Source of the DNA: Treponema sp.
GTDB lineage: Bacteria > Spirochaetota > Spirochaetia > Treponematales > Treponemataceae
Direction: 5' to 3'
DNA: 9,901 bases
Assembly (NCBI GenBank): GCA_017390125.1
Contig: JAFPCT010000168.1
Span: 1 to 9,901 of the forward strand
In this document: positions 1 through 5,591 of the stretch, piece after piece
How positions within the stretch are numbered: position 1 is the stretch's first letter
Layout of the letters: each line of letters opens with the position of its first letter
The notes under the pieces: model-generated
What the model was told of the DNA's origin: nothing
The model's database searches: none
Seen by the model: the letters and a program-made list of their open reading frames with translations, nothing else
Program-made: the position numbers and the translations under genes

Positions 1-102
1 CAAGAACGAAGGGATTTTTACAGCCGTCTTCTGGTTCTTCCTCTCGGTACTGTTGAAATCGAATATCAGGAAGAAATGGATCTTGATCCGGGAATGAATT
101 GA
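1..102 (+). CDS. C-terminal end of an unidentified protein (partial)
   Basis: Frame 1 is open from the window edge to a TGA at 100-102. It encodes about 33 residues ending in an acidic tail (TVEIEYQEEMDLDPGMN). Third positions are rich in T, as in the neighbouring genes, which favours this frame. Frame 2 is also open from base 2 to a TGA at 95-97 and would give a hydrophobic, basic peptide, so the frame choice is not certain. The stop lies one base before the ATG of the HU gene, which suggests co-transcription with it. I do not recognise the protein family from so short a piece. Confidence 0.45.
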   Translation, partial: QERRDFYSRLLVLPLGTVEIEYQEEMDLDPGMN

Positions 103-103
103 A

Positions 104-379
104 ATGACTAAACAGGAACTTGTAAACGAAATGGCGGCCGAGCTTGGCATTACAAAAAAAATGTGCGGCGAAACATTGAATGCTATGCTTGAAGAAATTG
201 TGAAAACTCTGGAAAATGGCGGTAAGTATACTCATCCAGGCTTCGGAACTTTTAAAACCTCTGTAAGAAATGAGCATGTGGGACGGAACCCTGCAACCGG
301 GAAGAAGATGCTCTATCCAAAAAAATGCAGGCTGAAATTCAAGGTTTCTGATATTTTGAAGGATGAAATAAATGAGTGA
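104..379 (+). CDS. HU/IHF-family DNA-binding protein
   Basis: This 91-residue protein has the normal length of an HU/IHF subunit. These small basic proteins dimerise, bend DNA and organise the nucleoid. Visible signatures are the helical N-terminus (TKQELVNEMAAELGIT), the turn into the beta sheet GFGTF (46-50), and the DNA-inserting arm RNPATGKKM (61-69) with the intercalating proline at 63. The sheet ends at residues 75-81 and a C-terminal helix follows. Two cysteines (21 and 75) are unusual for HU. The ATG at 104 has only a weak upstream GGGAA (90-94), so translation may be coupled to the preceding gene, which stops at 102. Its own stop overlaps the start of the next gene, a second HU-like protein, so the two products may be made together and could form a heterodimer. 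The family call is firm; the HU versus IHF subtype and the partner are inference. Confidence 0.95.
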   Translation: MTKQELVNEMAAELGITKKMCGETLNAMLEEIVKTLENGGKYTHPGFGTFKTSVRNEHVGRNPATGKKMLYPKKCRLKFKVSDILKDEINE

Positions 380-1535
380 ATTTCTAACTCCTGCCGGTCT
401 TGCTGTTCGGCTTGTTGAAAAGACCGGAATAAAACTTGAGACTGCAAAGAGTTTTTCCACTGTATTTTTTACGATTGTCCGCAAAGGCCTGAAGGACAGT
501 GAGTCTTTCAGCGTTTATAATTTCGGAACGTTCAAGAAAACCTGGATTGAAGCCACTGTGGGCTTGAATCCTGCGACTGGCGAAAAAATAAACATTCCTG
601 CCCATTGGAGAATCAAGTTCGTACCTTGCGCAGCCGTAGCAAGAAGGATTAACCGTCCTTACGCTCATCTGAAGGCAAAAGAATTGCCGGATGATGGTCC
701 TGAGCCGGAAATTGTAGAAGAGGACCCGGAATCAGTTTTGCCGGAGCCTATAGTTCAGGAAGAGGAAGAAGACGATCCTGTTGAGAAGGAATTTAAGGAA
801 TCAATCGGTTATGATTCCAGCAAGGGTCTCTTAAAAAAAGCAATAGAACTTTCTGAAAAAGAGGATGAGGGCGATGAGGATGAGGAGCAGGAAAAAAAGC
901 CTGTGAAACTTTTCATTATCCTTGGACTTGGAATTCTGTTCCTTGTGCTTCTGCTTTCATTGCTTTTAAAAGCCTGCTCAACGAAAAAGCCGGCAAAAAA
1001 GCCTGAGCCAAAGAAGACAGAGCAGCCTGTTGAGACGAAACCTGTTGAAGAGGAAGTTCAGCCTGTTCAGGAACCGGAAATCAGTGAGGAAATTGCAATC
1101 GAAGAAGAGGAGCGGGAAGCAGCCCTTCTTTTCGAGTCTTATTCTGTTCCAAGCGGAAGCGATTATCATACGATTGCGGAAGAAAAGTACGGAAACAGAC
1201 ATCTGTGGCCGATTCTTTACGAGGCAAACAAGTCTGCAAAACCGGATCCTGATTTAATCGGTGCCTATAACCGCATAAAGATTCCTGCACTTCTTACGGG
1301 AGATGCCGGGAAAAAACAGATTGAGGACGGTGCAATGGCCGCATATAACGGTTACCTGCTCATGTGTGAAAAGCAGCCGGAAAGTTCCAGAAACAAGGAA
1401 CGTGAACGGCTTGCAATCCGGGTTCTTGTCAGCGGAGAGCTTTTGAGTCCTGGATTCATTGACTCTCATTCAAAACGTATTCTTCCTGAATATGCTGAAA
1501 TGGCCCGGAATATAGTAAAAAATCAGTATATGTAA
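372..1535 (+). CDS. HU-like domain / transmembrane helix / LysM-like domain fusion protein
   Basis: This 387-residue protein has four parts. Residues 1-95 form an HU/IHF-like domain with NFGTF (50-54) and an arm GLNPATGE (64-71). Proline 67 is kept, but the usual Arg before NP is Leu. Residues about 102-176 are a Glu/Asp/Pro-rich linker. Residues 178-199 are one strongly hydrophobic helix, and residues 200-250 are a Lys/Pro/Glu linker. Residues 257-308 resemble a LysM domain of the kind with YGNRHLWPILYEANK followed by PDLI and RIKIP. Residues 310-387 form a helical, charged tail. With no signal peptide, the expected topology is DNA-binding domain in the cytoplasm, single span, and LysM in the periplasm, where such domains usually bind peptidoglycan. 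The start overlaps the HU gene by 8 bases and has an AAGGAT ribosome site at 359-364. Inference: a tether between nucleoid and cell wall, possibly pairing with the neighbouring HU. Domain calls are solid for HU and the membrane span and good for LysM; function is untested. Confidence 0.9.
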   Translation: MSEFLTPAGLAVRLVEKTGIKLETAKSFSTVFFTIVRKGLKDSESFSVYNFGTFKKTWIEATVGLNPATGEKINIPAHWRIKFVPCAAVARRINRPYAHLKAKELPDDGPEPEIVEEDPESVLPEPIVQEEEEDDPVEKEFKESIGYDSSKGLLKKAIELSEKEDEGDEDEEQEKKPVKLFIILGLGILFLVLLLSLLLKACSTKKPAKKPEPKKTEQPVETKPVEEEVQPVQEPEISEEIAIEEEEREAALLFESYSVPSGSDYHTIAEEKYGNRHLWPILYEANKSAKPDPDLIGAYNRIKIPALLTGDAGKKQIEDGAMAAYNGYLLMCEKQPESSRNKERERLAIRVLVSGELLSPGFIDSHSKRILPEYAEMARNIVKNQYM

Positions 1536-1541
1536 TATACT
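1525..1541. repeat. short perfect inverted repeat at the end of the HU-LysM gene
   Basis: AGTATAT (1525-1531) and ATATACT (1535-1541) are perfect 7-base arms around the three bases GTA. They span the last codons and stop codon of the HU-LysM gene, and the lipoprotein ribosome site starts at about 1550. There is no G+C-rich stem and no T-run, so it does not look like an intrinsic terminator. It could be a small operator or an RNA hairpin, or chance in AT-rich DNA. Confidence 0.3.
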
Positions 1542-1565
1542 CATTTAAAAAGGAAAAGAGGAAAA

Positions 1566-2123
1566 ATGAAAAAAATTGCTTTATTTTTATTTTCACTGCT
1601 TGCAATCAGTCTGTTTGCTGGCTGTGCGTCTATGCCGGAATCAAATGGCAAAGACTCAACATTGATTTACGGTTGTGCCAGATATAATGGTCTTTATGTT
1701 TTCGGTGGTAAGGATAAATCAATGTCGTCAGTAAAAATTGACGGAATTCAGGTTATGGTCATGAACCTTGATGACGGTATGACCTATGCTGCGACAACAA
1801 ATTCTGAAGGTGAATTTACAATTGCAGGCGTTACACCTGGACACTATATTGTAAAATATCTTGGAACTGAATACAAATATGACGGAAAAAAATGGAAGCT
1901 CCGATACAACGTTCCTTCCAAAGAAAAGTCAAACTTTACAGTCAGGAACGGAGTTACAAACATTGGCCGTATAGTTGTCAATGTTGATCCTGATTCTGGA
2001 TGCGACTATGTAACCTGGGCTACTGACCTTGAAAAGGTTGCTGAATTGTTCAAAAAAAATCATCCTGGTTCAAAGTGGCTTGACGCAAACTGGTCAACAC
2101 CACTTGATGAATCAGCTGAATAA
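1566..2123 (+). CDS. lipoprotein with a carboxypeptidase-regulatory-like (Ig-fold) domain
   Basis: This 185-residue protein begins with a typical lipoprotein signal: Lys-Lys, a hydrophobic stretch (4-17) and a lipobox LFAGC with the lipidated cysteine at 20. Residues about 58-98 read IDGIQVMVMN, a TTNSEGEF turn (77-84), then a GVTPGHYIVKYLG strand. This matches the carboxypeptidase-regulatory/peptidase-associated beta-sandwich found in many envelope lipoproteins. The remainder (99-185) contains aromatic-rich strands and a short helix (153-164) with no motif I can name. The ATG follows AAGGAAAAGAGG at 1550-1561, a good ribosome site, and lies 30 bases after the HU-LysM stop, so co-transcription is likely. 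The protein should sit on the periplasmic face of the inner membrane or in the outer membrane. No enzymatic residues are evident; a structural or binding role is inference. Confidence 0.85.
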   Translation: MKKIALFLFSLLAISLFAGCASMPESNGKDSTLIYGCARYNGLYVFGGKDKSMSSVKIDGIQVMVMNLDDGMTYAATTNSEGEFTIAGVTPGHYIVKYLGTEYKYDGKKWKLRYNVPSKEKSNFTVRNGVTNIGRIVVNVDPDSGCDYVTWATDLEKVAELFKKNHPGSKWLDANWSTPLDESAE

Positions 2124-2136
2124 TCTTAAAGTCCTT

Positions 2137-4206
2137 CTATTTCAGGGCTCGGACGGCATTCAGAATGGCGATAAGGCTTACACCGACATCGCCGAAGACT
2201 GCCGTCCACATGTTCGTAATGCCCATCCCGCTTAAAATCATAATCAATACTTTTACGCCAAGCGAAAAAATAATGTTCTGATATACAATCGAAATCGTCT
2301 TTCGGGAAGTTTTGACAGCCTCGCTGATTTTTGCCGGCTCATCGGTCATGATAACAACGTCGGCGCTTTCAATTGCTGCATCGCTTCCAAGGGCTCCCAT
2401 TGCAATGCCGACATCTGAGCGGGCAAGAACAGGTGCGTCGTTTATGCCGTCACCAATGAAGGCGAGGGTACCTTTCTTCTTTCCTCCGGCTTCAAGTTCT
2501 TCCAGCAGTTTTTCAACTTTCTGGACTTTGTTCTCAGGGAGCAGCTCTGCATAGAATTCTGAAATTCCTATTTCCTGTGCAGTTTTGCCCGCAGATGCTG
2601 TATTGTCGCCGGTAAGCATGACGATTCTGGAAATGCCCAGTTTTCTGAGTTTTTGAACCGCAGTTTTTGAATCATTTTTCGTCTCGTCGGAAATGACGAT
2701 GGAACCGCAGTATTCTCCGTCTATTGCAAGATGAACTGTCGTTCCTGCAGTCTGTGTTTCCTGGGGAATAAAATTTCTTACGTTCTGACTGGTCATAAGG
2801 CTTGCATTTCCGGCAAGAACGGTTTTTCCGTCTACAACAGCCTTAATTCCCTGTCCGCTTATTTCCTCTGCGTCGCTGATGTTTGAAATTGTGCATTTTG
2901 AATCGTGGTGATGGGCAGATTTCAATGAAACTGCTGCCGGATGATTTGAATATGTTTCTGCATGAGCTGCAAGGGCAACAAGCTCATCTTCAGGAATCTT
3001 TTCAGGATTAACTGGATGAATTTCTGTAACCAGGAAAGAACCTTTTGTGAGGGTTCCGGTCTTGTCAAAAACGGCTGTCTTCATTTTTGCAAGGGCTTCC
3101 AGCGAAGAGCTTCCTTTTACAAGGATTCCCTTTTTGCTGCAGGAGCCCAGTCCGCCGAAGAACGTAAGAGGAACAGAAATCACAAGAGCACAAGGACAGG
3201 AAACTACAAGAAACATCAATGCTCTGTAAATCCATGTCTGCCATTCCCAGTTTCCGTGAGCCATTCCGTTGATTACCGGCGGAAGAACTGCAACCAGAAG
3301 AGCTGCAAGGCAGACAACAGGCGTGTACACTTTGCTGAATCTCTTGATGAACTTTTCTGTGCGGGCTTTCTTTTCATTTGACTGGTCAACCAGCTTAAGG
3401 ATTCGGCTGGCAGCAGAATCTTCTGCAGGCCGGAGACAGATTATTTCTATTGCAGAAGTTTTGTTTATTGCGCCTGAGTAAACGCCGTTTCCTTCAAAAA
3501 CTTCTACAGGTACAGATTCACCGGTGAGGGCCGAATTGTCTATGAAAGACTTTCCCTTTGCAACTGTTCCGTCGACAGGAATTCGCTCGCCTGGTTTTAC
3601 CAGAAGTCTGTCTCCTGCTTTTACTTCTTCCGGTCGGACAGAAATTACCTCTCCGTCTTTTATTACAAATGCCTTGTCAGGGCAGAGTTCCATAAGAGAG
3701 CTTATAGAATCCTTTGATTTGTCTACGGCGAAATCTTCAAAGAATTCTCCCAGCTGATAGAAAAGCATTACGGCTACTGCTTCCGGCACCTGCTTTACAA
3801 AAAGAGCTCCGAGAGAAGCAGCAGTCATCAGGAACTGTTCGTCGAATATCTCGCCTTTTCTGATGTTGCTGATTGCATTGCGGACAACGTCTTTTGCTAC
3901 AAGGATGTATGCGCAGAAATACAGGACCAGGGGCAGGAATGTTTTAAGGGAGATGTTGTCGAAAATAATTATGGAAGAGCCGAAACTTGAAAAATGTTCG
4001 AGAATCATTGCGGCTGAAAGCAGTATTGCGGAAAGGATTATCTTTTTAACCGGACTTTCCTCATGGTCGTGATGGTGTTCATGCTCATGCTCGTGCTCAT
4101 GGTGATGATGTTCATGTTCTTCATGACAGCAGTGTGAGCAGCTGCAGTGAATGTCCTGTCCAAAATGATGAAGATGTGTGTGTTCGTGTTCATTTTCAGT
4201 GTGCAT
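2137..4206 (-). CDS. zntA: P1B-type heavy-metal-exporting ATPase, Zn/Cd type
   Basis: This 689-residue P-type ATPase should pump Zn2+, Cd2+ or a related divalent metal out of the cytoplasm. Visible motifs are TGES (228-231, actuator domain), SCPCAL (336-341, the membrane metal-binding CPC), the DKTGT phosphorylation site with Asp381, the P1B-specific HP dipeptide (H422-P423), TGDN (532-535) and GDGINDAP (585-592). Asp673 in the last membrane segment (GDVGVSLIAILNAVR) is the conserved acidic ligand of Zn/Cd pumps. The usual ferredoxin-like HMA domain is absent. In its place the first 50 residues hold 21 His and 4 Cys, including a CSCSHCCH cluster (21-28). Start ATG 4206 has AGGAGG at 4211-4216. 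The gene lies 32 bases downstream of the ArsR-family repressor, so metal induction is expected. Metal specificity within Zn/Cd/Co/Pb cannot be fixed from sequence alone, and the symbol denotes the family. Confidence 0.95.
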   Translation of the reverse strand: MHTENEHEHTHLHHFGQDIHCSCSHCCHEEHEHHHHEHEHEHEHHHDHEESPVKKIILSAILLSAAMILEHFSSFGSSIIIFDNISLKTFLPLVLYFCAYILVAKDVVRNAISNIRKGEIFDEQFLMTAASLGALFVKQVPEAVAVMLFYQLGEFFEDFAVDKSKDSISSLMELCPDKAFVIKDGEVISVRPEEVKAGDRLLVKPGERIPVDGTVAKGKSFIDNSALTGESVPVEVFEGNGVYSGAINKTSAIEIICLRPAEDSAASRILKLVDQSNEKKARTEKFIKRFSKVYTPVVCLAALLVAVLPPVINGMAHGNWEWQTWIYRALMFLVVSCPCALVISVPLTFFGGLGSCSKKGILVKGSSSLEALAKMKTAVFDKTGTLTKGSFLVTEIHPVNPEKIPEDELVALAAHAETYSNHPAAVSLKSAHHHDSKCTISNISDAEEISGQGIKAVVDGKTVLAGNASLMTSQNVRNFIPQETQTAGTTVHLAIDGEYCGSIVISDETKNDSKTAVQKLRKLGISRIVMLTGDNTASAGKTAQEIGISEFYAELLPENKVQKVEKLLEELEAGGKKKGTLAFIGDGINDAPVLARSDVGIAMGALGSDAAIESADVVIMTDEPAKISEAVKTSRKTISIVYQNIIFSLGVKVLIMILSGMGITNMWTAVFGDVGVSLIAILNAVRALK

Positions 4207-4238
4207 ATTTCCTCCTGTTGAAAGCTCTGGGCTTTCCG

Positions 4239-4550
4239 TTATTCTCCGACGTGATCCAATCCCTGGTTTAAGATTGAGGTTACATGGTCGTCTGCCAGTG
4301 AATAAATCAATGATTTGCCGTCCCGTGTATATTTTACAAGGCCGTTTGTCTTAAGGATTCTGAGCTGGTGGCTTACGGCAGACTGTGTCATTCCAAGAGT
4401 GTCTGCAATTGCGTTTACCGAAAGGGGGCTTTCCAGCAGGACAAAAAGTATTTTGATGCGGGTTGAATCCCCGAATATTTTGAAAAGCTCAGCAAGGTCA
4501 AAAAGGGTGTCCTCGTCGGGCATTTTGTCTGAAATATCGTTTCCGCTCAT
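4239..4550 (-). CDS. ArsR/SmtB-family metal-sensing transcriptional repressor
   Basis: This winged-helix repressor should release DNA when it binds metal. It has the ELFKIFGDSTRIKILFVL helices, a recognition helix region TQSAVSHQLRIL and the wing YTRDGKSLIYSL. Its C-terminal helix reads DDHVTSILNQGLDHVGE. There the ligand pattern D-x-H, then H eleven residues on, then E three residues on (Asp87, His89, His100, Glu103 from the start used here) matches the spacing of the SmtB/CzrA alpha-5 zinc site. An alpha-3 CxC cysteine pair of the CadC/ArsR type is absent, which favours zinc-type sensing. I place the start at 4550 (103 residues). It has an AGAGGA ribosome site at 4554-4559, while the longer frame starting at 4592 would begin upstream of the predicted transcription start and inside the operator. 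It is first in an operon with the metal ATPase and probably represses itself. Confidence 0.93.
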   Translation of the reverse strand: MSGNDISDKMPDEDTLFDLAELFKIFGDSTRIKILFVLLESPLSVNAIADTLGMTQSAVSHQLRILKTNGLVKYTRDGKSLIYSLADDHVTSILNQGLDHVGE

Positions 4551-4562
4551 AGTTCCTCTCAT

Positions 4563-4606
4563 ATTACTTTTAATATATGAACATTTATTCATATATTAAA
4601 AGTAAT
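4563..4606. promoter_or_regulatory. ArsR/SmtB-type operator (perfect inverted repeat)
   Basis: The 19-base arm ATTACTTTTAATATATGAA (4563-4581) is repeated perfectly as its reverse complement at 4588-4606 around the six-base spacer CATTTA. The core TGAACA-TT-TATTCA inside it fits the known 12-2-12 imperfect dyad bound by SmtB/CzrA-type repressors. The dyad covers the -10 box and the expected transcription start of the repressor-ATPase operon, so bound repressor would block RNA polymerase. The perfect symmetry extends beyond the usual core and could place two dimers or form a 5' RNA hairpin. Confidence 0.88.
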
Positions 4607-4621
4607 GAAGCCTGGTGTCAA
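4593..4621 (-). promoter_or_regulatory. sigma-70-type promoter of the metal-resistance operon
   Basis: On the minus strand, TTGACA (4616-4621, a perfect -35) is followed after exactly 17 bases by TAATAT (4593-4598, a good -10). Transcription should start at about 4585-4587, in the centre of the inverted-repeat operator. That leaves a leader of roughly 35 bases before the repressor ATG at 4550. Confidence 0.85.
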
Positions 4622-4622
4622 G

Positions 4623-4651
4623 AAAAAAAAAGCCGCGGCTTGCACCGCGGC
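4623..4651 (-). terminator. rho-independent terminator of the gldA-F-G-DUF4340 operon
   Basis: On the minus strand, a 7-base all-G/C stem (GCCGCGG, arms 4645-4651 and 4632-4638) encloses a six-base loop. Nine consecutive T follow (4623-4631). It begins 12 bases after the stop codon of the DUF4340 gene. The T-run ends one base before the -35 box of the next operon on the same strand, so it also insulates that promoter from read-through. Confidence 0.93.
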
Positions 4652-4663
4652 ATTTATTTCTTG

Positions 4664-5590
4664 TTATGCGTTGTCTTTTACCTTCAGGTCTTCGCAGTCT
4701 TTTGCGAACTTTTCTGTAAGGTATTTTGTAAGGTCAAACTTGTGCTGTGTTGCGCTGCTTGTACCTATGTACTGCTTGTTGTCACCGCTTCCACTTTCGT
4801 AGATGTCTACAAGGATTGTATCTCCGGATTTTGTTACAAGCTGGAACGATGTTAGCTTGTTTGCCGGAAGCGGAGTTGAATCGCTGATCCATGAATTTAT
4901 GTTCAAAAAGCAGATGTTCTGAATCCATGCCTGAGCAAGATTCTGGTCCAGGTTAAAGTTCTGTACGTTTCCTGTTAAAGACCATACGGCTTTTTCTCCC
5001 TGTTTTGCAGTGTTTTCAAGTCCCCAGGTTTTTGAGCCCATTGTGACTGTGGCGCTCTGAACGTTCTTTTCATCAACTGTGTATACAGTTTTTGAGCGGA
5101 GCTCCGAAGCTGATTTTGCAAATGTAGAAGAAAGGTTTCCGCTCAAAAGAAGGATGTCGTTCTTTCCGTTTACAAGCGCATAAGTCTGTGAGCCTGTGGA
5201 GCTTGTTTTTCCGATGCGTATGGAAGCAAGTTCTTTTCCTGCCTTGCTTGCGCGGACTGTCTTTGATTTTTCATCAGAAAGCTCGTAGCGGTCGTCAAGG
5301 GCGGAACCGAATTTTCCTACTTTATCAAGAACTTTAATCTGCTGAACTGCCTTTATCATTGCATCAACGTCTGATTTCGAGGCAAGGTAACCGTCATCGC
5401 CTACATACCATGAGTTGTTCTTCAAGTTGAGGTTGATTGTCTCGCTTCCGGTTGTAATTGAAATTTCGTCCGGCGAAAGGTCAGTTTTTATTGTTTTTAC
5501 CGGATTGATTGCGCCGGTAATTTCCTGAAGCACGCAGATTACAAGGAGTGCTCCAAAAACTGAAAGGAGAGCTGTTTTTCTGTTTGTCAT
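4664..5590 (-). CDS. DUF4340 domain protein, membrane-anchored, of the Gld-type ABC operon
   Basis: This protein of about 308 residues has an N-terminal hydrophobic anchor (about 6-24) after a short basic tip, so the body should lie in the periplasm. The remainder resembles DUF4340: beta-rich repeats with NLKNNSWYVGDDGYLASKSDVDAM, then a FGSALDDRYELSDEKSK segment and IRIGKTSSTGSQTYALV. This is the usual partner of GldG-like proteins in export operons of unknown substrate. The longer frame starts at 5602 and overlaps gldG. I prefer the ATG at 5590, because the Shine-Dalgarno-like AAGAAGG directly abuts the 5602 ATG with no spacing, whereas it lies 12 bases from 5590. That start follows the gldG stop by one base, so the genes are translationally coupled. 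It is the last gene before the terminator. Its biochemical role is unknown. Confidence 0.87.
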   Translation of the reverse strand: MTNRKTALLSVFGALLVICVLQEITGAINPVKTIKTDLSPDEISITTGSETINLNLKNNSWYVGDDGYLASKSDVDAMIKAVQQIKVLDKVGKFGSALDDRYELSDEKSKTVRASKAGKELASIRIGKTSSTGSQTYALVNGKNDILLLSGNLSSTFAKSASELRSKTVYTVDEKNVQSATVTMGSKTWGLENTAKQGEKAVWSLTGNVQNFNLDQNLAQAWIQNICFLNINSWISDSTPLPANKLTSFQLVTKSGDTILVDIYESGSGDNKQYIGTSSATQHKFDLTKYLTEKFAKDCEDLKVKDNA

Positions 5591-5591
5591 T

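Noticed and set aside
1192..1202. Cysteine in the LLKACSTKK segment after the membrane helix as a lipobox (coding region near 970-985)
   Set aside because: The hydrophobic segment is internal (178-199), preceded by a large acidic domain, so it cannot be a lipoprotein signal peptide.
1533..1538. TAATAT as a -10 box for the lipoprotein gene
   Set aside because: The matching -35 position reads ATATAG, far from consensus, and the short gap fits operon transcription better.
2962..3381. 139-residue open frame on the plus strand inside the metal ATPase gene
   Set aside because: It is antisense to a fully conserved P-type ATPase and its translation shows no recognisable domain and odd composition, so it is a shadow frame.
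4577..4855. Plus-strand open frame starting in the operator
   Set aside because: It runs through the terminator and antisense to the DUF4340 gene, has no ribosome site and is Cys/Phe/Val-rich without a domain.
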